In this document: piece after piece, positions 34,011-45,000 of the stretch
How the letters are laid out: each line of letters opens with the position of its first letter
How positions within the stretch are numbered: the stretch's first letter is position 1
Assembly (NCBI RefSeq): GCF_003573695.1
Contig: NC_039359.1
Location: 134,317,939-134,381,938, forward strand
Source of the DNA: Papaver somniferum
Taxonomy: Eukaryota > Streptophyta > Magnoliopsida > Ranunculales > Papaveraceae
Length of the DNA: 64,000 bases
Direction of reading: 5' to 3'
Position numbers and translations under genes: made by a program
The notes under the pieces: generated by a model
The model's input: only the letters and a program-made list of their open reading frames with translations
What the model was told of the DNA's origin: nothing
Databases searched by the model: none

Positions 34011-34526
34011 TGTAGTTGCAGTAAATCCCACAACACACCCCTTGTATTATCATGACTATAATTTCTAGATCTAAACTTATTTGATATGAAAATAAAGATA
34101 AAAATAATGAAAATAGAAAATAAGACACAAGATTTACGTGGTTCGATCAATATTATCTACATCCACGGGGTTAGGGATCTTCACTATGATTGTTTGCAAT
34201 TACATATGGATTACAATTGAGACTCCATTAATGAGTATTTGGAGCTCTCTTTGGGGAAGAAGAAGGAGATAATACTATAAAATAGAAAATCCTCTCATCA
34301 TAATAATCCTCCCCTTTCTCTCTCCTGCCTTTTTCTTTATATAGGTATTTTACATAGTGGGTGACAGCTCATGTGTAGTGGAGTACAACTCATATTCCCC
34401 CATTTTCGGATCCCGTGATACGTTCTCTCAGGCTCTCATTACAATTTCGCAGGCTCTGCTACATTCTCGCAAACTCTCTCTATAATTTCGCAAACTCTTA
34501 CTGTTGTGCTATATTTGGATCCTACA
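34011..34526 (-). repeat. 5' LTR of Gypsy-2
   Basis: 516 bp. The TATA box on the minus strand is at about 34336-34346. Target duplication CTCGA follows at 34527-34531. Confidence 0.92.
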
Positions 34527-36016
34527 CTCGACAAACCGCCTGTGTAGTCAGGAAGGATTGTAGAGAGGTGATTGATTAATCTAGACTGTTCTTCGGGAAT
34601 ATAAGACCGGATTATCAATTGGTTCCTATTCACCTTGATTTTATATCTTAAGACGGAACAAAAACCTAGGGTTTATCTGTGGGAGACAAATTTATCCTTT
34701 GATAGACTTTTTTATGTGGGACAGATTTGTTTATTATCAAGTCTGCGATTTTGGATTGCAGCAACTCTTGGTTGTGGGTGAGATCATCTAAGCGAATCAA
34801 GTGCGCAGTATCCTGCTGGGATCAGAGGCGTAGGAGTACAACTGTACCTTGGATCGGTGGGAGACGGATTGGGGTTCAACTATAGTCCAGTCCGAAGTTA
34901 GCTTGGAGTAGGCTAGTGTCTGTAGCGGCTTAATACAGTGTGTATTCAATATGGACTAGGTCCCGGGTTTTTTTTGCATTTGCGGTTTCCTCGTTAAGAA
35001 AACTTCTGGTGTCTGTGTTATTTCTTTTCCGCATTATATTTTATATAATTGAAATAATACAGGTTGTGCGTTCGTGATCATCAACTGGAAATCCAACCTT
35101 TGGTTGTTGATTGATATTGATTGATCCTTGGACATTTGTCTTTGGTACCGTCCAAGTTATTCCTTGTATTTGATAAAGACTCGCTATTGATTTTAGCTTG
35201 AGTAAAAATCAAATAAAGAGAGAGATATTAACTCCTTGAGATACTTTTATCTAGATTGAGTCTGACTGTCTAGTTGATTCTCTAACAAAGTATCTCGGAG
35301 TTAGTCCATACAGATTGCTAAGCGAAATATTGGGTGGTGTTGTTAGACCCCCGCTTTTTCAGGTAGTAGTTCTAAAACTCTCATTTTAATCATCGAAACA
35401 TCCTTAGAAGACAATAATGGTAATCTTACACATACCACTATCTTCAAGTAATTTTCAAGTGATTAATCGATTAATATGAAACTTTCTAAGTTAACATCAA
35501 ATGATTGTCTCACACAAATCATGTAAGATGTTTAAGGTAACTTCCACATGATCATCTTGACTTAATATTTAGTTTCCAACAAATAATTATTCTATAACTA
35601 AACTCGTCAAGTAGATGATGAAGTTTATCTAAAGCTAAAAATCTTCCAACACGAGTTTCAAGAAATATATAAACGACATAAACTCAGCTCGAAATTTCAA
35701 ATATGTATAATGTAAAAGTCTATATAGCTATACGACTTAGTGTATTTAGAAGATAAAATAGAATAGACTTCTGAGTGATAGATAAGTTTTAGTCTCCACA
35801 TACCTTTTGTTGACGAAGTTCCTCCAAGCTCTTCAGTAGATCTTCTTCTTCAATTGGTGAACGCCGTGAAGTCTAATGCTCAACTACACTTCTATCCTAA
35901 TCCGAGACATAGCTATAAGTAGACTTGAAACCAAGTATATAGTTTTGATCAACTAAAGTTGACAAACATGCTTGAGATAGCAACGCTTGCGAGTTCGACC
36001 GAGCAATGCTCTAACA

Positions 36017-38436
36017 AGGTCGTTTAAAATCTATGGTCTTTGGTAAAAAAAAAAAAAAAATCTACGGTCCTAGACGCTCTTTCCTGGTTCTAAACACAAG
36101 TTTTCTTACCTACACCAAATGTGGGTTAAAGCTACAACACATTATTAGCCGTTGGATTTAACATCTATTTATAGTTAAATAGATGACTTTCTATGTTAGC
36201 ACATTAGTTGTTTACATATGCTTAAAAAAAAAAAAATAGCCACTGGTGTAACAGTAATCTAAACGAATAAAGTAACTAATTTGATCTATTACATAATCTA
36301 ATTACAAGTTATTTGATTTCTGTAAAAATATTTGATTGATAAATCAATCAAAGAAAACAAAGGTGTTACCTAACTCAGTGACTCAACCGATCTCATTTTT
36401 GTTCCTGCCTGTGAATTACGGATGCTGCAGAGAGACAAAAAAAGAAAAAAAACTCGATAGCAATTTGGTGAAGTGGTGACCGGTGGTGATGTTTATGGAG
36501 AGGGATTCTCCGGTCATGAAGGCGGAGATAAAGAAGTGATACTGAGAAGAAAATAAAAAAGAGAAGTGAACCTGCTCTTAAATGGATAATAATAAGGTGT
36601 TTTAAGATCTACGGTCCTTGGTAAAAAAGAAAAGATTTACGCTCCTAAATACTCTTTCTTGACTCCAAACACAAGTTTTCTTATCAACACCAAATGTGGG
36701 TTCAAGCTAAAACACATTATTAGTCGTTGGAATTAACATTTTTTTGTAGTTAAATAGATGACTATCTATGTTAGTACACTAATTGTTAACTGATGCTTAA
36801 AGAAAAAAAATAGCCAGAAAGAGTTGGTATTCTTCTCGGAAATTGTGAGTACAGTATGCCTCAAATGTGAATGTGAGCTAAAAGGGCCAATGCCTCGGTA
36901 TGATCTGGAGTATGTTATGTAATGAGTATGTCAATTTGTGAGTATGCTCAATTCATTTAAAAAAAGTGGGTTCTTTCGGACGATTAATGGACGGAAAGAT
37001 TATGTAACACACACATTTTTTTTTGTGTTCTTTATATCCGTCTCTTCGTCTTTTGTTAATTCTTGTTAGGTATAGTGTAAAATGCTAAAATTTATTCTTC
37101 CTACATTTTGTGGGACACAACATGATTTGATGACATTGGTCTTTAAACATGAATCATGTCTTTTTTTGGCGGCCCCACTACTGTAGGTGAACAATACTAA
37201 TTACTTTGGTGAGGATTGATGGTAGACATCCTTATCATATAGAATCACAGATAATATACCAAACACATTACATAACCAGTCTAATGAAGTTTCTATATCC
37301 ATTAATATCAACTTGGAGAGATTAAACTTCTTATACATCTGTCTAATCAAATGAGCAGCTTCCATATCAACGTTTTTGCCGTGACTATTTTCATGTTCGC
37401 TTTGGACAACTTGTTTTACATGAACTTTCTCTTATAAAACTTAGAAACATCTTGTCAGGACCACAGTTTGTTCATTTTTTAAGTACATTCATTCAAATTA
37501 TGATGTTTTTTCAATTACTTTATTCAAAATTGGACAAAATTGGATACTTGTTTTTACTCAAATCATAATTTACTTGATTATGATCCGGGTAAACAATCAA
37601 ATAAATTTTTCAAAAGCCAGTACTGAGTTGAACCTTACTGCCCGTTTTGTACCCTTACAGAATGTTACCCCTTTTGTCATCGACTAGGTTTTGGAAAATG
37701 ATTTTCATTGAATAATACTGTTCGTTACATTTCCATTTTCCACAAAAAAAAAAAGAAAACAACTAGAAAAACCAAATAAAAAAAAAGGATAACAAGGAAG
37801 GTAGTTAATAAAAGATAAATCTCTAATCAAAAGAAGAGACGACGGAAAAGATGACAAGATCCTTTAATTGGAGAAATATTACCAATTAGTTCCTTTCTGT
37901 AATATCTTTTTTTAGAAGTTGAAGAATTCAATGGACCCCTTTGATTCTCAATATCACTCTTCTTCTTCTTCCCTCCACCACCGTTGCCCTCATCTCTGTG
38001 CAGATACTTGTAAGAAGCAATACAAAACAAACATACAACCAAACTATAAAAACTTTTGGAGAACGTCTTTGATGTAAAAAGAGTTACAGGGAGACCTAAA
38101 ATATGGCATCTAGTATACGAATGTCTTCTTCAACTTCAAAATAGGTAGCAACAGTACTTACAACACCAATAAAACCAAAACATGTAAAAGTATAGAGATA
38201 AGTGTTATTAATCTTTGATAGCAAACCAACAAAGGAAGCAGTGAGAGCACAAGAGACAAACTTGTTAGCACCAGAAATTCTTAAAGTTCTTTGGGTATTA
38301 TCACGATAACCCAAACAGTACCTAAAAACCATTTGAGGATAATTACTTTTATGAAAATAAACAACTAATAGAAAATAACTTGTAACTAGTTGAACCTTGT
38401 AACTTGGGTCTATTTAATGGTTTTTCTAATGTGTAA
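36017..38436. repeat. Segmental repeat, copy 1
   Basis: Large blocks recur in 40145-45000 in the same order: TCTACGGTCCTTGGTAAAA, ACCAAATGTGGGTT, TTGGTATTCTTCTCGG, AGCTTCCATATCAAC, the small membrane-protein gene, then CTTGTAACTAGTTGAACC. A truncated third copy of the first block is at 36017-36240. The copy is cut off at about 38437 by LINE B. Apart from the gene at 37827-38335 it shows no coding sequence. Confidence 0.8.
37827..38335 (-). CDS. Unrecognised small membrane protein, copy 1 (partial gene)
   Basis: Two exon-like frames on the minus strand. The upstream one (38335-38099) reads YCLGYRDNTQRTLRISGANK, then two hydrophobic segments (SCALTASFVGLL and YTFTCFGFIGVVSTVATYF), then EVEEDIRILDAIF. 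After about 30-40 bp resembling an intron, the second (38042-37830) has FYSLVVCLFCIASYKYLHRD and a Gly/Lys patch GNGGGGKKKKSDIENQRG. The frame is preserved in this copy and damaged in the copy at 43871-44350. I do not recognise the family. The 5' exon expected at higher coordinates was removed or displaced by LINE B. Two to three membrane segments are likely. Confidence 0.45.
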
Positions 38437-40144
38437 AATGGTATAGTGATTAATCATCTACATTATGTAAATGACACTATTTTTTTCCTTGACAATTCTA
38501 GAGAAGAACTTCACAATTTATTTTCTTCCTAAAAGTGCTTTGAACTCATTGCAGGTCTAAAGATTAATACTACCAAAACTAGACTCATTCTTATTGGTGA
38601 CTTCCCTAATCTGCAATCATGGGCTGTGGAGCTTGGATGTAATACTGACAAGTTACCTTTCATTTATCTGGGCATGCCTCTAGGGGCTAAAGAAAACTCT
38701 AAAGCCATATAGGATCCCATTTTGCTTAAGTTTGATGTTAGACTCTCTCAATGGAATAGATGCTCTTATTCAAAGGGAGGTAAGCTTACAATTTTAAAAT
38801 GTTTGCTTTCTTCACTACCAATGTACTATTTCTCATTGCTTAGAGATCCAGCTTCTATTATTCATAAGCTTGATAAGAAGATGAGAGATTTTCTTTGGGA
38901 ACATAATTCTGGTTCAAAAGTCTCTCATTTAGTTAATTGGGATATGGTCAATGCCTCTAAAGAGAGAGGTGGACTTGGTGTGTTAAACTTTAAGCAGATG
39001 AACATTTCCTTACTTGCCAAATGGAGTTGGAGATTTGGGTCTGAAAAAAATCATCTCTGGTACAAGATTATTGAGGAGAAATTTGGTGCAGTTTCATCCT
39101 TCTGGATTCCAAGTAAAATCTCGACATCAACTAGTGGTATTTCTTGTTGGAAGATTATTGCAGACACAAGACAGTTGATCAATAAATACTCCTCCTTCAT
39201 TATTCACTCTGGTAAAAAAGTTTCTTTTTGGTTTGATAACTGGTCTGGAGACGAAGCTTTATATTTAGCTTTTCCAAATATTTTCAGTTTGGTAAAGGAT
39301 AAATTCTTGAGTATTGCCTTTCATATTTCTCTTGATGGTAATTGGATCTTTGATTTTAAAAGAAGATTGAGAAACTCAGAAGCAAACCAGTTTGCTAACC
39401 TCCTGGTACGTATTGGTGTCTCCCCTCCTCAACTTAATGATCAGTTTGACACTATAAGATGGTCTCTGGGAAATAATGGTGTGTTTTCTGTAAAAATTTT
39501 ATATGCCAAACTTATCAAAGCCGATGGAGTAGTTGATTTTCCAAAATATTTCATATGGAACAAGATAGTTCCTCCTAATATTACTTTCCTCTTATGGTGT
39601 GTGGTTCACGGTAAGCTTAATACTATTGATCTTCTTAATCGTAAGGGATTAAATCTAGATAATTGTTGCATTATGAGTGGTAATGAAGCAGAATCCATAT
39701 CTCATCTCCTTATCCATTGTAAAGTAGCTTTCAAAGTTTGGTCTTCTGTTACTCCTTCTAACTGGGCATGGACTTTTCCGGAGTCTGTTTATGATCTTGC
39801 GAAATGCTGGAACAATGCCTTTCATGTAGGAAACAATTTAGTTTGGAACTTAATCCCAGCAGCCGTGGTTTGGGTTTTATGGAGAGAAAGAAATGCTCGC
39901 ATTTTCGAAAGAAAACATACTTTCAAAACAGACGATGATCTTTCTTTGGATGCTAAATCTTTAGTAATAGCTTGGGCAACTGCTTTTGGGCATCATTTTG
40001 TAGTTTCAACTCACAGTTGGGAGGTGGCTTTTGGTTGATGTAATTTTTAGATTTTCTGTTCTTTTTCTTTGATACATCTTGTAGCCATTTTGTATATTCT
40101 TCTTATCTTAATACACCTCTCTTTCGATAAAAAAAAAAAAAAGA
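38437..40144 (+). mobile_element. 5'-truncated LINE (LINE B)
   Basis: The LINE begins inside the reverse transcriptase catalytic region (HLHYVNDTIFF near 38455, the usual YADD/FADD box mutated to YVND). It runs through the ORF2 C-terminus and ends with an A-run at 40130-40144. The 5' truncation is typical of target-primed reverse transcription. The sequence right after the A-tail is segmental-repeat sequence, and the flanking repeat to its left is shorter than in the other copy, so the insertion probably came with a deletion. Confidence 0.88.
38722..40038 (+). CDS. LINE B ORF2 C-terminal part, long open frame
   Basis: 438 open codons cover the region after the RT catalytic box: SKGGKLTILKCLLSSLPMYY (thumb region), RDFLWEHNSGSKVSHLVNWD, GGLGVLNFKQMNISLLAKW, WRFGSEKNHLWYKI, FPKYFIWNKIVPPNITFLLW and a zf-RVT remnant (CCIMSGNEAESISHLLIHCK) with VVWVLWRERNARIFE near the end. 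Upstream coding sequence (38455-38715) continues in the same protein order but has stops at about 38532 and 38710. No complete RT exists here, so it cannot move by itself. Confidence 0.85.
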   Translation: MLKFDVRLSQWNRCSYSKGGKLTILKCLLSSLPMYYFSLLRDPASIIHKLDKKMRDFLWEHNSGSKVSHLVNWDMVNASKERGGLGVLNFKQMNISLLAKWSWRFGSEKNHLWYKIIEEKFGAVSSFWIPSKISTSTSGISCWKIIADTRQLINKYSSFIIHSGKKVSFWFDNWSGDEALYLAFPNIFSLVKDKFLSIAFHISLDGNWIFDFKRRLRNSEANQFANLLVRIGVSPPQLNDQFDTIRWSLGNNGVFSVKILYAKLIKADGVVDFPKYFIWNKIVPPNITFLLWCVVHGKLNTIDLLNRKGLNLDNCCIMSGNEAESISHLLIHCKVAFKVWSSVTPSNWAWTFPESVYDLAKCWNNAFHVGNNLVWNLIPAAVVWVLWRERNARIFERKHTFKTDDDLSLDAKSLVIAWATAFGHHFVVSTHSWEVAFG

Positions 40145-40237
40145 AATGAATGAAGCTACCCTTAAATTGATAATAATAAGGTATTTTAAGATATACGGTC
40201 CTTGGAAAATAAAGAAAGAAAAGGTCTACGGTCCTGA

Positions 40238-40788
40238 GAGCAACTGCAGTGGTGCGATCAAAACCAAAGATCAAAGATCAAAAAAAAGACCAAAATTTGG
40301 GTTTAGTCCGTGGTGTGACGCAACGGTACGTGATTAAAATTTCGTCAGGCGGACTTTAAAAGTCCGCCCCATTAAAATTCCATCAGGCGGACTTTAAAAG
40401 TCCGCCCCATCCTTTATAAATTTTAACAGGCGGACTTTAAAAATCCGCCTCACTAAAATTCCATCAGGCGGACTTTAAAAGTCCGCCCCTCTCTTTGTAA
40501 ATTTTAACAGGCGGACTTTAAAAGTCCGCCTCATTCTTTTTTTTTTATTTAATTAAAATTTCATCGGGCGTAATTTAAATCTCCGCCCGTTAACAAGCGT
40601 ACTTTAAATTTACGCCCATCAACAAGCGTACTTTAAATTTACGCCCGACTATATTAGAATTTGGGATTTGGTCGCGACCATATTTGGTCTGAAATTTGAT
40701 CTTTGGTCCAAATTTGGTCTTTACTCCGTCCCACTGTGTTACGATCTCATCCCATAAATTTGGTTATACTCGCCCACTGTGGATGCTC
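40238..40788. mobile_element. MITE rich in palindromes (551 bp)
   Basis: Termini GAGCAACTGCAGTGG and (reverse complement of the right end) GAGCATCCACAGTGG are flanked by the 3-bp duplication TGA. The segmental-repeat copies show the empty site. A 3-bp duplication suggests a PIF/Harbinger-type transposase, supplied in trans. No coding sequence is present. Confidence 0.75.
40348..40646. repeat. Array of eight short palindromes
   Basis: Five 21-bp palindromes with arms GGCGGACTTT and AAAGTCCGCC around one A lie at 40348-40368, 40386-40406, 40429-40449 (one mismatch), 40467-40487 and 40510-40530. Three related, less perfect ones (core GCGTACTTTAAATTTACGCC) lie at 40566-40588, 40597-40616 and 40626-40646. 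Spacers repeat TTAAAATTCCATCA-like words. Confidence 0.9.
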
Positions 40789-41469
40789 TGAACACTCTTT
40801 TCTGGCTTCAAACATAAGTTTTCTTACCTACACCAAATGTGGGTTAAAGCTACAATACATTATTAACCGTTGGATTTAACATCTCTTTGTAGTTAAGTAG
40901 ATGACTCTCTATGTTTGTACGTTAGTTGTTTACTGATGCTTAAAAAAAAATAGCTGGAAAGAGTTGGTATTCTTCTCGGCAATTGTGTGTACAATATGCC
41001 CCAAATGTGAATGTGAGCTAAAAGGGTCAATGCCTCGGTATGATCCTGAGTATGTTATGAAATGAGTATGTCAATTTGTGAATACGCCCAATTCATTTAC
41101 AAAAAAAGAGCTTTATTTGGACGATTAATGAATGCAACAGTCACATTTTTTTGTGTTCTTTATATTTGTCTCTTCGCCTTTTGTTAAGACTTGTTAAGTA
41201 CAATGTAAAATGCTAAAATTTATCTTCCTACAATTTTTGGACATAACATGATTTGGTGACTTTGGTCTTTAAACATGAATCATGTCTTTTTTGTCGGCCC
41301 CACTGTTATAGCAGTAATCCAGGTGAACAATACTAATTACTTTGGTTAGGATTGATGGCAGACCTCCTAGTCATATTGAATCATAGATGATATACCTAAC
41401 ACATTACATAACCATTCTAATGAAGTTTCTATATCTATTAACATCAACTTAGAGAGATCAAAATTCTTA

Positions 41470-43284
41470 GGGTTATTTTGCGTTTCCTCCCCTTTAAAAA
41501 TAGCTAATTAACGTTTCCTCCCCAAATAGATTGAAATTAGTGTCTCCTCCCATCGTTACATTTTCCATCCATTGCTCGGTTAGCTGAGTCAACACCTGTG
41601 CACACGTGGCATAAACTGTGCACGTGTTTCGTGACATTCCCAAAATACCCTCCAATAAGAACCAGTTCATAATCATCACCAACATACCTATCCGTAGTTG
41701 AAACCACTACCTCCTGATCTGAACCAGTTTATCAATCTCATCACCTTCATTCACCAGCAGCTCCATCAACAACACAAAAACTCTTCTCCATATTTTCAAC
41801 CACGACAGTATCTTCACTGGTATAACAATACCTCAGCAAACCTATTAAATCCATTGTTCTTATCTAACACGACCCTCAATTTCATTTCTCAATCCCTTCA
41901 CAGAATCCTAATTCCACCATCTACATCCTTGAGTTGCTGGTGTTCAGTTTCGACCAAAAAGCCGTCTTCATCTCATTTTCAATTCCTTGATTATATGTAA
42001 GCCCCTTCTCCATTGTTGTAGCTTCATCTCTAACAACTTTGAATTCATATCCATCTGTCTCATCTCAAATTCCAAACACCATCAGTACCTATTGAAAGTT
42101 TGAAACTTACAAACATAAAAATCCTGATTTCCCATTCACGGCATCATTCAAAATTAAAAAATTCTAAATCCAACCATGAATATCCATCAAAATGAAATCC
42201 AAATCGATTTCCATACTACAATCAGATCATTTCATTACATACACACAACGAATTTCAAATACAAATTCTCAATATATTCAGTAACAAACCACAAAATACT
42301 AACTAAATCACATTCATACATTGATTTACAGACACTAATCCAGATATCAATCGATTGAGCAAAAACAAAAAACAAAAATCCCCAAAATCTAATCGATTCA
42401 CAAATTTCCAGTAAAAAATCAAACAATTATTACCAGAGAAATGCTGAGATAGTCTGGTTGTTGTTACCGGCTGCGGTGGGCGATGAAAATCAACCCTAAC
42501 TTCATTTTATGTCAATCCATCTCTTCAATGCTCAAAGAACACCCATCTTCGGAATCTAAATCAACCACTGAAACCCATTAATTTTACGACATCATCAACT
42601 TCTTGTAATCTCGGTACCATCTTGCTGCCAAATGTTCATATTCGGATCAAACCCACTCTTAATTTCTTTTGATTGGATTGTTACATGAAGTTGCAGATGA
42701 AGAATTAGGGTTTGGTGCTAAGATTGATTTGAGTATCTGGGTTTGATGGTTCTGTCTAGGGTTTGAGTCGAATTCGAGATCGAGAAATTTGAATTTGGTA
42801 AATCGATGAATGATTATGTAGGGTTGGTAGAAAGATGGATCTAGTGATTTTGAGCTAAATTAGATAAATTTAAGATTAATGTTAGTGGTCAGTTATAGAT
42901 GGATAGTTAGGGTTTGTTGAGTCGAGCATAGAAACAAACGAGGATGGTGGAGATGAGATTGTGCTACTACGATGAATGGGTGTTCTAAGTTAAAAGGAGT
43001 TGTCGGTGATGTTGTGTTGCCATTGAAGATGCATACGAGCGATTAGAGTCTCAGTTTCTGGGAAGAAGATTGTGACTTTGATTTAATCTACCGAAACAGA
43101 TGAAGGTATTTTGGTAAGTTCGTTCGACACGTGTACAGTTTATGCCACGCGTATATCCTTGCTGACTCAGCTAACTGGAAGTTGGATGGAAAATGTAACG
43201 ATGGGAGAAAACACTAATTTTAATCTATTTGGGAAGGAAACGCTAATTAGCTATCTTTAAAGGGGAGGAAAGGAAAAATACCTC
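41470..43284. mobile_element. Non-autonomous Mutator-like element (1.8 kb)
   Basis: Long terminal inverted repeats of about 190 bp are present (left TTTCCTCCCCTTTAAAAATA, right, reverse complement, TTTCCTCCCCTTTAAAGATA). The 9-bp duplication AAATTCTTA is at 41461-41469 and 43285-43293. The interior (about 41660-43090) is AT-rich. The longest frame (41698-42000, 100 codons) resembles no transposase and may be chance or captured sequence. A 9-bp duplication with long inverted repeats is the Mutator signature. Confidence 0.85.
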
Positions 43285-43870
43285 AAATTCTTATGCATTT
43301 ATCTAATCAAATGAACAGCTTCCATATCAACATTTTTGCCGTGACTATTTTCATGTGCACTGTGAACAACTTGTTTTACATGAACTTGATCCTGAACCTT
43401 AGAAACATCTTGTCAGTTCAAATTATGATGTTTTTTCAGTTAATTTATTCAGAATTGGACAAAATTGGATACTGGTTTTTACTCAAATCATAATTCATTC
43501 ATCTTGTAAGATTTAGTGCCCACTGATGTGTGAACAATACTAATTACTTTGGTTAAGATTGATGGAAGACCTCATAGTCATATGGAATCACAGATGATAT
43601 ACCTAACACATTACATAGCCAGTCTTATGAAATATCTATATACATTAACATTAACCCTGTAACGTAAATGTTAATGGATCAAAATCCAAGAGTCTAGGAT
43701 CCGGGTAAATAATAAAATAAATTGTTCAAAAGCCAATACCGAGTTGAACCTTTGTATTGTACCTTTACAGATCCATTTTCCACGAACAAAAAAAAAACTA
43801 GAAAAAATAAATAAAAAAGGATAACAAGGAAGGTAATAATAAAAGATAAACTCTCTAATCAAAAGAAAAG

Positions 43871-44350
43871 ATGACAAGACCATCTAATTGGAGAAAGACT
43901 ACCAATTAGTTTCTCTCAGTAATATCATTTTTTAGAAGTTAAAGAAATCGATGGACCCCTTTGATTCTCAATATCACTCCTCTTCTTCATCTTTCCTCCA
44001 CCACTGTTGCCCCAATCTCTTTGCAGATACTTGTAAGCAGCAACACAAAACAAACATACAACCAAACTATAAATTTTTTGGAGAACTTCTTTGATGTAAA
44101 AAAAGTTACAGAGATACCTAAGAATCCACCAAAGATGTCCTCTAGTAGACTAGTGTCTTCTTCAGCTTCAAAATAGGAAGCAACAGTACTTATAACGCCC
44201 ATAAAACAAAAACATATAAAAGCATAGAGATCGGTGTTATTAATATTTGATAACAAACAACAAGGGAATCAGTGAGAGCACACGAGAGAAACTCATTAGC
44301 ATTAGAAATTCTTAAAGTTTTTTTGGGTATCAGCACGATAACCTAAACAG
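43871..44350 (-). pseudogene. Unrecognised small membrane protein, copy 2, damaged
   Basis: Counterpart of 37827-38335. It matches INNTDLYAFICFCFMGVIS, TVASYFEAEEDTSLLEDIF and the downstream CKEIGATVVEE/KKRSDIENQRG region in a shifted frame. An extra A in an A-run near 44320 breaks the N-terminal part (YCLGYRADTQ then shift). A possible upstream exon on the minus strand (about 44500-44680, with MRLVESLSQ followed by GTAACACC as a donor) exists only in this copy. Confidence 0.5.
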
Positions 44351-45000
44351 TACCTAAAACCCTTTGAGGATAATTACCTTCATGAAAATAAATAGTTAAT
44401 AGAAAATAACTTGTAACTAGTTGAACCATCTGCCTCATTCACTAATTTGATCTATTACATAATCTAATTACAAGTTATTTGATTTCTGTGAAAAATATTT
44501 GATTGATTAATCAATCAAAGAAAAAAGAGGTGTTACCTGACTCAGTGACTCAACCAATCTCATTTCCATTCCTGCCCGTGAATTATGATGCTGCAGAGAG
44601 ACAAAAAAAAAAAAAAATAACAATTTGGTGAAGTGGTGGACCGGTGTTGATGTTCATTGAGAGGGATTCTTCGGTCATGGAGGCGGAGATAGAGAAGTGA
44701 TACAGAGCAAAAAGAAAAAGAAAAAAAAAGAGAGAAGTGAACCTGCGCTTAAATGGATAATAGTAAGGTCTTTTAAGATCTACGGTCCTTGGTAAAAAAA
44801 AAGAAGATCTACGGTCCTAAATACTTTAATACTCTTTCAGTTTTCAAACACAAGTTTTCTTACCTAGACCAAATGTGGGTTAGAGCTACAACACATTATT
44901 AGCCGTTGGATTTAACATCTCTTTTTAGTTAAATAGATGACTTTCTATGTTAGTACATTAGTTTTTTACTGATGCTCAAAAAAAAAAAGCTGGAAAGAGT

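Larger units (their letters stand above)
24422..34526 (-). mobile_element. Gypsy-type element with 516-bp LTRs (Gypsy-2)
   Basis: Two near-identical 516-bp LTRs start TGTAGTTGCAG and end GATCCTACA, flanked by CTCGA (24417-24421, 34527-34531). The TATA box within each LTR reads CTATATAAAG on the minus strand, and a GGCGC-type primer site is next to the right LTR, so the element is minus-strand. Its own leader (about 32170-34010) holds the tRNA-like array. The gag-protease sequences inside belong at least partly to a nested second element, because an unrelated LTR end plus purine tract occurs at 26858-26872. No RT or integrase is seen. Confidence 0.85.
22837..35361 (+). mobile_element. Solo LTR of the copia-type family, interrupted
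   Basis: It starts TGTTATAGCATAGCTCGG at 22837 and ends CCCGCTTTTTCA at 35361, flanked by GGTAG on both sides (22832-22836, 35362-35366). Subtracting the gypsy element and its target duplication (24422-34531) leaves about 2415 bp, the same length as the LTRs of Copia-1. It is therefore a solo LTR formed by LTR-LTR recombination. The TATA box is at about 24114-24121. The U3 array at 23530-23650 has GTCCGCGAACTCAGTTCGCG instead of the GTATGCGTAC words of Copia-1. Confidence 0.88.
21815..36016 (-). repeat. Minus-strand copia-family LTR remnant, interrupted
   Basis: The LTR 5' end (TGTTAGAGCATTGCTCGG on the minus strand) is at 36016. Its sequence runs to 35367, continues after the solo-LTR insertion at 22836, and goes down to about 21815. 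There it stops within the GTTAACGAC...CTTCATTGGGATTG region and abuts the CYP74 pseudogene. The last third of the LTR is therefore missing. No coding sequence is present. Its U3 carries GTTCGCAAAC and GTACGCGAAC repeats (about 22500-22760). Confidence 0.8.
40145..45000. repeat. Segmental repeat, copy 2, with two insertions
   Basis: Pieces 40145-40237, 40789-41469 and 43285-45000 continue one another and repeat the order seen in 36241-38436, including the membrane-protein gene. A MITE (40238-40788) and a Mutator-like element (41470-43284) interrupt it. The end at about 45000 (after TGGAAAGAGT) meets integrase sequence. Confidence 0.8.

Noticed and set aside
40348..40646. CRISPR-like array
   Set aside because: Regular short palindromes with spacers, but the DNA is from a plant nucleus, spacers are near-identical and the block is inside a MITE.
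41698..42000. Transposase of the Mutator-like element
   Set aside because: 100 codons without any MULE transposase or zinc-finger motif.
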